Translations under genes and position numbers: made by a program
The notes under the pieces: model-generated
Database searches by the model: none
Seen by the model: the letters and a program-made list of their open reading frames with translations, nothing else
Told to the model about the DNA's origin: nothing
Shown: positions 1 through 6,314 of the stretch, in pieces
Position numbering within the stretch: the stretch's first letter is position 1
Layout of the letters: each line of letters begins with the position of its first letter
DNA from: Cyanobacteria bacterium UBA9579
Lineage (GTDB): Bacteria > Cyanobacteriota > Vampirovibrionia > Gastranaerophilales > UBA9579
DNA: 12,480 nt
Direction of reading: 5' to 3'
NCBI GenBank assembly: GCA_003499585.1
Contig: DNSU01000177.1
Span: forward strand, 1,638-14,117

Positions 1-59
1 CTGAAGACAAGCCTGTTTACTGCAGAGATTGTTTTGAAAATACCAGATCATCTGTGTAA
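1..59 (+). CDS. C-terminal end of a CxxC zinc-binding protein (partial)
   Basis: Only the last 18 codons are in the window, read in the frame starting at base 3 and ending in TAA at 57-59. The peptide contains KPVYCRDCF, which closely resembles the C-terminal CxxCF knuckle of the 'CxxC-x17-CxxC' domain, where two CxxC pairs bind one zinc ion. The first CxxC pair would lie upstream of the window. Proteins of this type are short and have no assigned reaction; they are usually thought to bind nucleic acid or protein. A strong hairpin follows 40 bases after the stop, consistent with the gene being last in its unit. The family call rests on nine residues, so it is likely but not certain. Confidence 0.6.
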   Translation, partial: EDKPVYCRDCFENTRSSV

Positions 60-99
60 ACGAATTTGTTATAATATAAAAACTTTTAATAAGCATAAG

Positions 100-127
100 A
101 CAAGCAGCACTAAATAGTGCTGCTTGT
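100..127. terminator. Hairpin terminator after the CxxC gene
   Basis: A perfect 12-bp stem (100-111 with 116-127) closes a 4-base AAAT loop. The stem is GC-containing (core GCAGCAC) and is followed on the plus strand by TTTAATTAT, a moderate T tract. It lies 40 bases after the stop of the partial zinc-protein gene. On the minus strand it could also end transcripts coming from the 59-residue peptide gene. Confidence 0.75.
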
Positions 128-261
128 TTAATTATAAGCGACACCCAAATCTCCTCATATGGAACTTATACTCCTCTCAATCAATGCAACAATAAAAATT
201 GCCATCACTAATCGAGCTGAATTCTCCATAGAGTATCCAAGTCTTATACACTGTTAACCAC

Positions 262-286
262 CCTACTTATCTTTATGATAAGTAGG
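262..286. other. 10-bp perfect hairpin in intergenic region
   Basis: CCTACTTATC (262-271) pairs perfectly with GATAAGTAGG (277-286) around a TTTAT loop. No T tract follows on either strand, so it is not a standard intrinsic terminator. It lies 51 bases downstream of the minus-strand 59-residue peptide gene and could protect the 3' end of its RNA or be an operator. The structure is seen directly; the role is unknown. Confidence 0.45.
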
Positions 287-324
287 CTAATCACTAACTG
301 ATGTGTGTAATGGTTTAAGGTTAA

Positions 325-356
325 GCTTAAACGCTATTATGCAATAACGTTTAAGC
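325..356 (-). terminator. Hairpin overlapping the stop of the small peptide gene
   Basis: A 9-bp perfect stem (GCTTAAACG at 325-333, CGTTTAAGC at 348-356) encloses a 14-base region that can pair further (TATT with AATA). The TAA of the 59-residue peptide gene (337-339) lies inside the loop. On the minus strand only a broken T-rich run follows, so terminator strength is doubtful. It may instead be an RNA structure affecting translation end or mRNA stability. Confidence 0.35.
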
Positions 357-516
357 CACCACCTGAACCACCACAACTGCCTGAGCCTGCGGAAGCAACT
401 GAGCCAGCGGTCTCTGAAAACAGAGGTTTGCTAACTTCAGGAGCTTTCATTGCAATTTGGCCTGCAGTTTCTACTGGTTTTGGTCTTGCACCTTCGATTT
501 TTCCAACTGCGAACAT
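337..516 (-). CDS. 59-residue Gly/Ser/Cys-tailed peptide, RiPP- or microcin-like
   Basis: I do not recognise this gene. The start at 516 is chosen over the upstream in-frame ATG at 561 because GGAGG lies 8 bases before it (525-529). The peptide has no membrane segment and no clear signal sequence. Residues 1-37 are Lys/Glu/Pro-containing; residues 38-54 are almost only Gly, Ser and Ala with a single Cys at 48 (GSGSCGGSGGG), and the protein ends in LNVIA. The motif ETAGxxA occurs twice, at 16-22 and 35-41. A leader followed by a Gly/Ser/Cys-rich tail is the general layout of ribosomally made, modified peptides (RiPPs) and of Gly-rich microcins, but no modification enzyme, protease or exporter is visible in the window. 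It is bounded by hairpins and stands alone. It is probably a real gene because of the ribosome binding site and biased composition; its function is open. Confidence 0.6.
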   Translation of the reverse strand: MFAVGKIEGARPKPVETAGQIAMKAPEVSKPLFSETAGSVASAGSGSCGGSGGGLNVIA

Positions 517-524
517 AATGGTAT

Positions 525-529
525 CCTCC
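525..529 (-). promoter_or_regulatory. Ribosome binding site GGAGG for the 59-residue peptide
   Basis: Perfect anti-Shine-Dalgarno match with an 8-base gap to the ATG at 516-514. It decides the start against the longer reading frame from 561, which has no such site. Confidence 0.75.
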
Positions 530-634
530 GCGATAGATCTAATAACGATGTAAACTATCACTCTTACATATATAAAAACGATATACTTTCATTAATTTCC
601 TGTTGAGCCCTATTTCTTAACACATTGTTACAAA

Positions 635-669
635 CATGCTAATGCATGCCGCTAAATAACTTTAGCCGC
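635..669. other. Two adjacent short hairpins between convergent-side genes
   Basis: CATGC (635-639) pairs with GCATG (644-648) around TAAT. GCTAAA (651-656) pairs with TTTAGC (661-666) around TAAC and can add two outer pairs past one mismatch. They lie 100-130 bases downstream of the minus-strand YihY gene and upstream of the small peptide gene. Without a T tract they are weak terminator candidates; they could equally lie in the 5' region of the peptide transcript. The rest of 517-767 shows nothing I can assign. Confidence 0.3.
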
Positions 670-767
670 AAAAACTGTGATTATAAGGATTACACAATGA
701 ATTCCATGGTTGAATTTTTGATAACACTTATATCTCATGGTTTATGGATATCTAAGCAACTATTGAA

Positions 768-1646
768 TCATGCCTGCTTTAAATTATACTTTACCTCGAC
801 CACTTTAGGCCGAATATGCCTATAAATCTTTGAACTTATTTCTCCACCTATCAAAATAATTAAAGATGTATAGTAAAACCATACAAGGAGAATAATAAAA
901 GCACCTAAAGTTCCGTAAATAGCGTTATAACTGGCAAAGTTCTCGACATATAAGCTAAACAGCCAGGACCCGAATAACCAGAAAACACCGAAAAATAAAG
1001 CCCCATAAACCGAACTTAATAATAATGCCTTCTTATTAACATGCACATTAGGCAGAAAATAGTAGATTATTAATGTTATTGAAAACAGAGCAAGAAAAGT
1101 TACAGGCCACCTTATTAAAAGTACAACTATAGCTACATCAGTAGGAATAGGTATAAATCTGCTTACAAATTCAAGTATTACAGTTCCAAAAATAATCAAA
1201 TTAGCTGCTATAAAAAGTACGACAGCAAACATTATTACTGTTAAAATAGCTAACACATTTAGTTTAATAAACGATCTTGTTTCTGTAACCTCATATGCTC
1301 TATTCATAGCCTTAGTTGTAACACGGATGGCTCTTGATGCAGCCCACAAAGCACCTATTAAACCTACAATACTCAATAATCCTGTTTTTGTTCTCAATAC
1401 TTCATTTAGAATATCTCTTATAAGATTTAGAGTATCTGTAGGAGCAACTGCACTTAATAAGTTAATAATCTGGTTAATGTTATTTGGGGTTCCAAGAAAT
1501 CCCAGTACAGATATAGCAAAAATGGCAAAGGGAAATAATGATAAAGCAAAGTTATAGGCCATTTCTGTTGCCAAACCCGGAAAATCATTATCCAGGATAG
1601 TTTTTATCATATCTTTTATACTGTTAAAGATTTTATTCGTGCCCAT
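768..1646 (-). CDS. YihY/BrkB-family inner membrane protein
   Basis: The 292-residue protein belongs to the YihY/virulence factor BrkB family (formerly annotated as 'RNase BN'). These are cytoplasmic-membrane proteins with about six membrane helices and no firmly established transport function. Family hallmarks are visible: the N-terminal GLATEMAYNFALSLFPF (24-40), AANLIIFG (147-154), LPNVHV (198-203), and the region YVENFASYNAIYGTLGAF (233-250) followed by the LIGGEI end (265-270). Length and segment pattern are normal for the family. The start overlaps the upstream 51-residue gene by 14 bases, and the nearest Shine-Dalgarno-like sequence (GAGG, 1663-1666) is 16 bases away, so translational coupling to the upstream gene is likely. 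It is the last gene of a probable operon after the DHH phosphoesterase. The family is firm; the substrate is unknown. Confidence 0.9.
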   Translation of the reverse strand: MGTNKIFNSIKDMIKTILDNDFPGLATEMAYNFALSLFPFAIFAISVLGFLGTPNNINQIINLLSAVAPTDTLNLIRDILNEVLRTKTGLLSIVGLIGALWAASRAIRVTTKAMNRAYEVTETRSFIKLNVLAILTVIMFAVVLFIAANLIIFGTVILEFVSRFIPIPTDVAIVVLLIRWPVTFLALFSITLIIYYFLPNVHVNKKALLLSSVYGALFFGVFWLFGSWLFSLYVENFASYNAIYGTLGAFIILLVWFYYTSLIILIGGEISSKIYRHIRPKVVEVKYNLKQA

Positions 1647-1788
1647 ACGGATAATTATGAGTCCTCTTAACTTTTACTTCAAGCAATCTAAAATCTTGTT
1701 TTGCTTTTTCTTGGAGTATTCCTCTTCTTATATTCTTAGCATCTACTTTAAAATAATCCTGATTAAGAGTTATTCTTTTTTTACCCAT
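1633..1788 (-). CDS. Small basic protein of unknown function (51 residues)
   Basis: I do not recognise this protein. It starts at ATG 1786-1788 because GAGGAG (1795-1800) sits 6 bases upstream; the longer frame from 1818 lacks a comparable site. It is Lys/Arg-rich (for example GKKRIT near the start and EVKVKRTH at 37-44) and contains no Cys pairs, signal peptide or membrane segment. Its stop lies 14 bases inside the YihY gene in another frame, so the two are probably translated together. The DHH phosphoesterase gene ends upstream with a 109-base AT-rich gap that contains no obvious terminator. Overlap and a strong ribosome binding site support a real gene. It could be a small nucleic-acid-binding or membrane-partner protein, but nothing in the sequence decides this. 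Confidence 0.6.
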   Translation of the reverse strand: MGKKRITLNQDYFKVDAKNIRRGILQEKAKQDFRLLEVKVKRTHNYPYGHE

Positions 1789-1794
1789 ATCTAA

Positions 1795-1800
1795 CTCCTC
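1795..1800 (-). promoter_or_regulatory. Ribosome binding site GAGGAG for the 51-residue protein
   Basis: GAGGAG lies 6 bases before ATG 1788-1786, within a longer AGGAGAGGAG run. It fixes the start at the inner methionine and supports translation of this small gene. Confidence 0.7.
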
Positions 1801-1897
1801 TCCTGATATTCTTTTCAATAAATAATTATCTGTTTAATAGTATAGTTTATTAAATTTAAAATTAAATTCAATAATTAGATAATTTTATTGGAAGAAT

Positions 1898-2896
1898 TTA
1901 GAATATTGCTGATAATTTGCCAACTTGTTTTATAACAATAGGAAGAACTTCATTAATTGTATCAGGAATATTTTTTTGAATAGTGCATCCAGCAGCTAAC
2001 TTGTGTCCTCCACCGCCAAAGAATTTTGCAATTTCACATACATTTGTTCCATTGCTTCTAAAACTTACTTTTGTATCTCCTTTTGGTGTTTCTTTAAATA
2101 CTAAAGAAACTTCCACAGTATTTATCTGCCTTAAAGCTTCAGAAATGCCATCCACATGATCATCAGAAGCACCTAAAGAATCCAGAAGCTCTCTGGTTAC
2201 AATTGAATATGCAATTTTATTGCCATCCACAAAAACTGCCTGATCTACGGCTCTTGCTTGTAGCTTGACCATAGAAAGAGGTTTTGACTCATAACACTTT
2301 TTATAAATAAAAGTAGGATCTGCACCTGCTTCCATTAATTTTGCAGAAATTTCGAGCGTCTGAGGAGTGGTATTCTCAAATTTAAAGCCGCCTGTATCAG
2401 TCAAGATAGCTGTATATAGATTAGTAGCAATATTTCTGGTTAATTTAGCTCCTAAAAGCCCGATAATATTATATAATACCTGTCCGGCAGAAGATGCTTT
2501 TGGCTCAACCCAGTTTATCTGCGCAAAATTGGTATTACTTATGTGGTGATCAATATTAGCTGTCATTTTAGCATTTCTAAATAAATCTATAGCATCCCCG
2601 AGTCTATCTATAGAAGCACAATCAACTGTAATTGACAGGTCATAATTTTGATATAAATCTTTATTCCCTAAATTGCGCACCTCACCGGATCCTGGTAAAA
2701 ATGTGTATATATCAGGGACTTTACAAATAACAATAGTATCAATTTTATCAATTGTTCCTAACTGACTCAATATCTCTCTCAGTGCGAACATTGAACCTAA
2801 TGTATCACCATCAGGACCTATATGAGATAAAATCACTACACTTTTTGCTTTATTAATAACTTCGACTAGTTTATTTACAGATTCCATATTAATCAT
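1898..2896 (-). CDS. nrnA: DHH-family phosphoesterase, NrnA-like oligoribonuclease / pAp phosphatase
   Basis: The 332-residue protein has the full two-domain layout of NrnA: an N-terminal DHH domain and a C-terminal DHHA1 domain. NrnA degrades short RNAs (nanoRNAs) from the end and often dephosphorylates pAp to AMP, in the cytoplasm with Mn2+. Metal-binding motifs are visible: SHIGPDGD (24-31), VDCAS (91-95, with Asp92), DHH (116-118) and TDTGGF (166-171). The substrate-binding loop GGGGHKLAAG is at 294-303. Length matches the family (about 310-340). Two ATG codons (residues 1 and 4) are possible starts and neither has a strong Shine-Dalgarno, so the exact start is unsure by three residues. 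It is divergent from the cation exchanger gene, and a promoter candidate lies 27-35 bases upstream. It probably heads an operon with the 51-residue protein and YihY. The family is certain; activity on nanoRNA versus cyclic dinucleotide products is inferred. Confidence 0.92.
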   Translation of the reverse strand: MINMESVNKLVEVINKAKSVVILSHIGPDGDTLGSMFALREILSQLGTIDKIDTIVICKVPDIYTFLPGSGEVRNLGNKDLYQNYDLSITVDCASIDRLGDAIDLFRNAKMTANIDHHISNTNFAQINWVEPKASSAGQVLYNIIGLLGAKLTRNIATNLYTAILTDTGGFKFENTTPQTLEISAKLMEAGADPTFIYKKCYESKPLSMVKLQARAVDQAVFVDGNKIAYSIVTRELLDSLGASDDHVDGISEALRQINTVEVSLVFKETPKGDTKVSFRSNGTNVCEIAKFFGGGGHKLAAGCTIQKNIPDTINEVLPIVIKQVGKLSAIF

Positions 2897-2922
2897 TTTG
2901 TCTTATACTTTATAGTAAAAAA

Positions 2923-2931
2923 ATTCTAACA
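2923..2931 (-). promoter_or_regulatory. Candidate extended -10 promoter for the nrnA-like gene
   Basis: On the minus strand the sequence reads TGT-TAGAAT, matching the extended -10 pattern TGnTATAAT with one change in the hexamer. Transcription would start about 20 bases before the ATG at 2896. No good -35 is seen, as is common for extended -10 promoters. The 74-base gap 2897-2970 must also hold a plus-strand promoter for the exchanger gene, which I cannot place. Confidence 0.35.
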
Positions 2932-2959
2932 TAAACTGCATTTATTAACTAATAAACTT

Positions 2960-2964
2960 AGGAG
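2960..2964 (+). promoter_or_regulatory. Ribosome binding site AGGAG before a TTG start
   Basis: AGGAG (with a second AAGGA just after it) lies 6 bases before the TTG at 2971. It is the reason to accept the TTG start; the exchanger family's N-terminal membrane helix begins directly after it. Confidence 0.65.
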
Positions 2965-2970
2965 AAGGAC

Positions 2971-4029
2971 TTGGAATTAACTTTAACCTTTATCAGCTTA
3001 TTAGTTATTTTATCACTAATTATTCTGACTTGTGTTGTGTTCACAAATGCAATAGAGCATCTGGGAGAAGAATTAAACTTATCAGAAGGCGCTGTTGGAA
3101 GTGTACTAGCAGCAGTTGGAACAGCATTACCTGAAACAATTATTCCAATTGTAGCTATTATCGGCGCTTATATAACAGGCAGCAATATAGAAATGGGTAA
3201 CGAAATCGGTATAGGTGCTATTCTTGGCGCACCATTCATGCTTGGGACCCTTGCCTTTTTTATAACAGGCATGGCAGTTATTGTATTTACACATACGGGC
3301 AGAAGAACTGCTGATATGCCTATTAATACAACTATTATGTTTAAAGATCTTCACTATTTTATGGGAGCTTATCTTCTTGCAATTATGACTTCTTTTATTC
3401 CCATTCCTGCCATAAAATATACTATTGCCGTTTTACTTATTATAATTTATATTATTTACGTATTTTTAACTGTAAGAACTGCAAGTAAAATCCCTGAAGG
3501 TGGGCAGGAAGAGTTAGAATCTTTATATTTTACAAAATATATACACGCACCCGGATTCTTTCATCTACCTGCAATTATATTACAAATTCTCATATCTCTT
3601 GCAGGACTGGTGATTCTGGCTTACTTGTTTGTTGAAGAATTAAAGGTTGTTTCAGAAGTATTACACATAAATCCTTTGATATTAAGTTTAATAATAGCCC
3701 CTATTGCAACTGAATTACCTGAAAAATTTAACAGCATAATCTGGATAAGGGCTAAAAAAGATACTCTGGCCATGGGTAATATTACAGGAGCTATGGTTTT
3801 TCAAAGCTGTATTCCTACAGCTATAGGAATAGCATTCACTCCATGGATTCTAAGCATAGAGGCTCTTATAAATGTTGCAATAGTTTATTTTTCCGTAACA
3901 ATTGTATATTTGAATATTATCGCCAATAAAGGTATATTAAAACCAATTGCCTTAATAAGCTGTGGTGGATTCTATCTGCTTTATCTTATTTATGTCATTT
4001 TTAGAGTATTTGGTGATAAAATCACTTAA
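2971..4029 (+). CDS. CaCA-family cation antiporter (Na+/Ca2+ exchanger-like)
   Basis: The 352-residue membrane protein carries the two inverted alpha-repeats of the cation/Ca2+ exchanger superfamily, which use Na+ or H+ gradients to move Ca2+ or another cation across the cytoplasmic membrane. Repeat 1 includes VGSVLAAVGTALPE (42-55) with ion-binding Glu55, followed by GNEIGIGAILGAPF (76-89). Repeat 2 includes IIAPIATELPEKFNS (241-255) with Glu248 and Glu251, then GNITGAMVFQ (269-278). About ten hydrophobic segments fill the protein, and a polar loop near 171-195 separates the halves. The start is TTG with a good AGGAG site. Length is normal. The wecB-like gene follows after 67 bases on the same strand with no terminator between, so the two may be co-transcribed although their functions are not obviously linked. 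The transported ion is not decided by the sequence. Confidence 0.88.
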   Translation: MELTLTFISLLVILSLIILTCVVFTNAIEHLGEELNLSEGAVGSVLAAVGTALPETIIPIVAIIGAYITGSNIEMGNEIGIGAILGAPFMLGTLAFFITGMAVIVFTHTGRRTADMPINTTIMFKDLHYFMGAYLLAIMTSFIPIPAIKYTIAVLLIIIYIIYVFLTVRTASKIPEGGQEELESLYFTKYIHAPGFFHLPAIILQILISLAGLVILAYLFVEELKVVSEVLHINPLILSLIIAPIATELPEKFNSIIWIRAKKDTLAMGNITGAMVFQSCIPTAIGIAFTPWILSIEALINVAIVYFSVTIVYLNIIANKGILKPIALISCGGFYLLYLIYVIFRVFGDKIT

Positions 4030-4096
4030 AAGAGTGACTAAATCACAGAACACTTAGAGCATTACTAATTATTTAGTTTAATCAGGAGCTGATAAA

Positions 4097-5224
4097 TTGG
4101 AAAAGATAAGAGTTTTAACAGTATTTGGAACACGCCCGGAAGCCATAAAAATGGCTCCTCTTGTGTTGGAGCTTAATAATAATCCCGATATATTTGAATC
4201 AATAGTCTGTGTTACCGCACAACACAGAGAAATGCTTGATCAGGTGCTCGAATTATTTAAAATCAAACCTGATTTTGATTTAAATATAATGAAACCTAAT
4301 CAAAATTTATGGAATTTAACAGCAGATGTACTGCTTCAAATGAAAGAAATATACGAAAAAGCAAAACCTCATGTAGTTCTGGTTCACGGCGATACCACCA
4401 CAACACTTGCAGCAAGCCTTAGCGCTTTTTATGCAAAAATTCCTATTGGGCACGTCGAAGCAGGTCTTCGAACATTCAACAAATACTATCCTTTTCCTGA
4501 AGAAATCAACCGTGTCGTCGCTGATGCTGTTTCTTCATTTTACTTTCCTCCAACACAAAGATCAGCAGACGTACTATTGAACTCAGGTGCTGATAAAGAT
4601 AAAGTTTATCTAACCGGAAATACTGTTATAGATGCTCTATTATACACAGTAAATAATCATAAAGTAGATTTATCCGAGTTAAATCTTGATAAAAACCTGA
4701 AAACCATTCTTTTAACTTCACATAGAAGGGAAAATTTTGGTAAACCTCTTGAAGATATATGTAGGGCGATACGGATTTTAGTTGAAAAAAATCCTGATAT
4801 TCAAGTAGTATACCCTGTTCACTTAAATCCAAATGTGAGAAATACAGTATTTTCAATGCTCGATAATATAGACAGGATAAAATTAATTGAACCTCTTGAC
4901 TATGCACCATTTGCAAATCTGATAAAAGAATCACACATTATCCTGACAGATTCAGGAGGCATCCAGGAAGAAGCACCATCTCTTGGAAAACCTGTTCTGG
5001 TTCTAAGAGATGAGACTGAAAGACCTGAAGCTATTGAATATGGAACGGTTAAACTGGTAGGATCCGATACAGATAAAATCGTTAATACCGTTCAGGAACT
5101 GCTTGATTCAAAAGAAGTATATGACAAAATGGCGTCAGCCGTAAATCCTTATGGCGATGGTTTAGCCTCAAAAAGAATCATTGATGCCTTAAAAGAGAAT
5201 AAAGATTTTCTTCTAAACAAATAA
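4097..5224 (+). CDS. wecB: UDP-N-acetylglucosamine 2-epimerase (non-hydrolysing)
   Basis: The 375-residue protein interconverts UDP-GlcNAc and UDP-ManNAc in the cytoplasm, supplying ManNAc-type sugars for cell-surface polysaccharides. The whole family signature is present: VFGTRPEAIKMAPL (9-22), CVTAQHREMLDQ (38-49), VHGDTTTTLA (97-106), GHVEAGLRT (118-126), PFPEEINR (132-139), TGNTVIDAL (173-181), TSHRRENFG (207-215), YPVHLNPNVR (239-248) and TDSGGIQEEAPSLGKP (284-299), then RDETERPEA (304-312). These hold the UDP-binding and catalytic Asp, Glu and His residues, and all appear intact; length is standard. The start is TTG at 4097 with AGGAG at 4084-4088, 8 bases upstream. It follows the exchanger gene by 67 bases. 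No other surface-sugar genes are near, so its product probably feeds pathways encoded elsewhere. The hydrolysing type is unlikely because the protein is a full-length WecB match. Confidence 0.96.
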   Translation: MEKIRVLTVFGTRPEAIKMAPLVLELNNNPDIFESIVCVTAQHREMLDQVLELFKIKPDFDLNIMKPNQNLWNLTADVLLQMKEIYEKAKPHVVLVHGDTTTTLAASLSAFYAKIPIGHVEAGLRTFNKYYPFPEEINRVVADAVSSFYFPPTQRSADVLLNSGADKDKVYLTGNTVIDALLYTVNNHKVDLSELNLDKNLKTILLTSHRRENFGKPLEDICRAIRILVEKNPDIQVVYPVHLNPNVRNTVFSMLDNIDRIKLIEPLDYAPFANLIKESHIILTDSGGIQEEAPSLGKPVLVLRDETERPEAIEYGTVKLVGSDTDKIVNTVQELLDSKEVYDKMASAVNPYGDGLASKRIIDALKENKDFLLNK

Positions 5225-5245
5225 TAAATATCTAAGATATTTAAA

Positions 5246-5326
5246 AAGATGGGAATGTTTTTTACGCAGCTGATGCACCTTCAAACCGACATGGAGCATA
5301 GACTACTACAAAAACATTCCCATCTT
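5246..5326. other. Long hairpin: 17-bp perfect stem with 47-base apical region
   Basis: Bases 5246-5262 pair perfectly with 5310-5326; the stem core is GATGGGAATG. The 47-base apical part can form a further short pairing (ATGC near 5272 with GCAT near 5295). It begins 21 bases after the wecB stop. The stem is longer and the loop far larger than in usual intrinsic terminators, and no clean T tract follows on the plus strand. It may be the 3'-end structure of the wecB transcript, a small structured RNA, or a miniature inverted-repeat element. The structure is certain from the sequence; the role is not. Confidence 0.6.
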
Positions 5327-5383
5327 CACAATAAATAAAATATATATGATTTTTGTATTCATAACGCTTATAGAACAAAAGTC

Positions 5384-5417
5384 TGGGAGAGATCTACTAT
5401 TACTTCGATCTCTCCCA
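5384..5417 (-). terminator. Hairpin terminator after the mutT-like gene
   Basis: An 11-bp perfect stem (TGGGAGAGATC at 5384-5394, GATCTCTCCCA at 5407-5417) has a 12-base loop. On the minus strand it is followed by GACTTTTGTTCT, a moderate T-rich tract, 73 bases after the stop of the Nudix gene. It may act in both directions, since wecB converges from the other side. Confidence 0.6.
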
Positions 5418-5489
5418 TTGCTATATATTATAAATTATTGAAAAATTTTTCCTATTGTACGGGTGGATAATTTAACCCTGAAAGCACTT

Positions 5490-5891
5490 TTAGCCATTAG
5501 TAGTATCATAAATATCAGCCAGCAGTTTATTGACAATGGGAATATCAGCCGGAGCCAGATCATAATCTGACAAATCCTGAGGATATACCCATTTAATTTC
5601 CTCATGATCAGTTAATTCAAATATCCCTGAAATATACTTGACTCTATATACTAATAATTCTATTGATATATGAGGGTATTCGTATTTACTTGAACAAATA
5701 AAGTCTCCTACCTCTGTTTCAATACCAAGTTCTTCTTCAAGTTCTCTTTTAAGGCATTGTTCAGGCGTTTCCTCACACTTTAATTTCCCGCCAGGAAATT
5801 CCCATTTGCCTTCAAGTCTGGTTCCTTTTTTCCTTTTAGCAATTAAAATTTTGCCATCTTTCTCAATAACAGCAGCCGTAACCTTTTGCAT
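5490..5891 (-). CDS. mutT: Nudix hydrolase, MutT-like (8-oxo-dGTP diphosphatase)
   Basis: The 133-residue protein has a complete Nudix box from Gly35 to Ile57: G35-x5-E41-x7-R49-E50-L51-x-E53-E54-x-G56-I57, the Mg2+-binding catalytic helix of these pyrophosphohydrolases. WEFPGGK (30-36) and the C-terminal EIKWVYPQDLSDYDLAPAD (about 98-116) resemble E. coli MutT, which cleans 8-oxo-dGTP from the nucleotide pool and so prevents A:T to C:G mutation. Length is close to MutT (129). AAAGG about 7 bases before the ATG is an adequate ribosome binding site. It lies 57 bases after a coiled-coil membrane protein gene on the same strand, probably in one transcript, and ends in a clear hairpin. Another Nudix substrate, such as a different oxidised nucleotide or CTP, remains possible. 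Confidence 0.88.
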   Translation of the reverse strand: MQKVTAAVIEKDGKILIAKRKKGTRLEGKWEFPGGKLKCEETPEQCLKRELEEELGIETEVGDFICSSKYEYPHISIELLVYRVKYISGIFELTDHEEIKWVYPQDLSDYDLAPADIPIVNKLLADIYDTTNG

Positions 5892-5948
5892 TCCAATACC
5901 TTTAATTAAGTAACATACTTATAAAGATACCATGACTGCATTAACTTA

Positions 5949-6314
5949 TCATTCTGTTGAGCTTGCACTGCCTGATTGTCTGGCAAGAGCGTTACTAATG
6001 CGCTGATTTATTCTGTCAAGTTTAGTATTTATCTCGTTTCTAAAAGTTTCAAGGTTTTGATTGACTTGTTGCTGATTGGTATTCATAGTAGAAAATCCAT
6101 TATTCATTTCATTACGCAGTGCAGTTAATTCTGCTTTAATTTCATTTTGGTTTTGTTCTAATTGATTAATGGTTTTATTAAATTCGGTTTCACTAATATC
6201 AACTCTTTTGCCTGTAGACCAGATGGCAAGCGCAATAAGAATACCAATAACAGCTAGGGTAATCACAAAAGAAATCTCAAAAGTTTTTGAATAAGTGCGT
6301 TTATCCTTGTCCAT
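5949..6314 (-). CDS. Small single-pass membrane protein with coiled coil
   Basis: I do not recognise a named family. Starting at ATG 6312-6314 the protein has 121 residues. AGGG at 6323-6326, 8 bases upstream, supports this start; longer in-frame starts at 6371 and 6350 exist but have weaker sites. A short basic N-terminus is followed by one hydrophobic segment (about residues 12-32, with ITLAVIGILIALAIW), then a Gln/Asn/Glu-rich region (about 38-108) with hydrophobic residues at heptad-like spacing, and a Ser-rich tail. The topology is thus an N-in membrane anchor with a long extracytoplasmic or cytoplasmic coiled coil, resembling small DUF1640- or septum-type anchored coiled coils only in general shape. 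It precedes the MutT-like gene in a likely operon. A 7-3-7 inverted repeat about 100 bases upstream may regulate it. Function unknown. Confidence 0.7.
   Translation of the reverse strand: MDKDKRTYSKTFEISFVITLAVIGILIALAIWSTGKRVDISETEFNKTINQLEQNQNEIKAELTALRNEMNNGFSTMNTNQQQVNQNLETFRNEINTKLDRINQRISNALARQSGSASSTE

Noticed and set aside
337..561. Longer 74-residue version of the small peptide starting at 561
   Set aside because: No ribosome binding site at 561, whereas GGAGG is correctly spaced before the inner ATG at 516.
697..825. 42-residue plus-strand frame (ATG at 697) with AAGGA 7 bases upstream
   Set aside because: It runs antisense into the end of the YihY gene, has no recognisable features and its composition looks like chance in AT-rich DNA.
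4013..4025. GTGAT-AAA-ATCAC small hairpin at the end of the exchanger gene
   Set aside because: Five base pairs inside coding sequence with no T tract; expected by chance.
5249..5338. 29-residue frame lying within the long hairpin after wecB
   Set aside because: No ribosome binding site, and its bases are explained by the hairpin arms.
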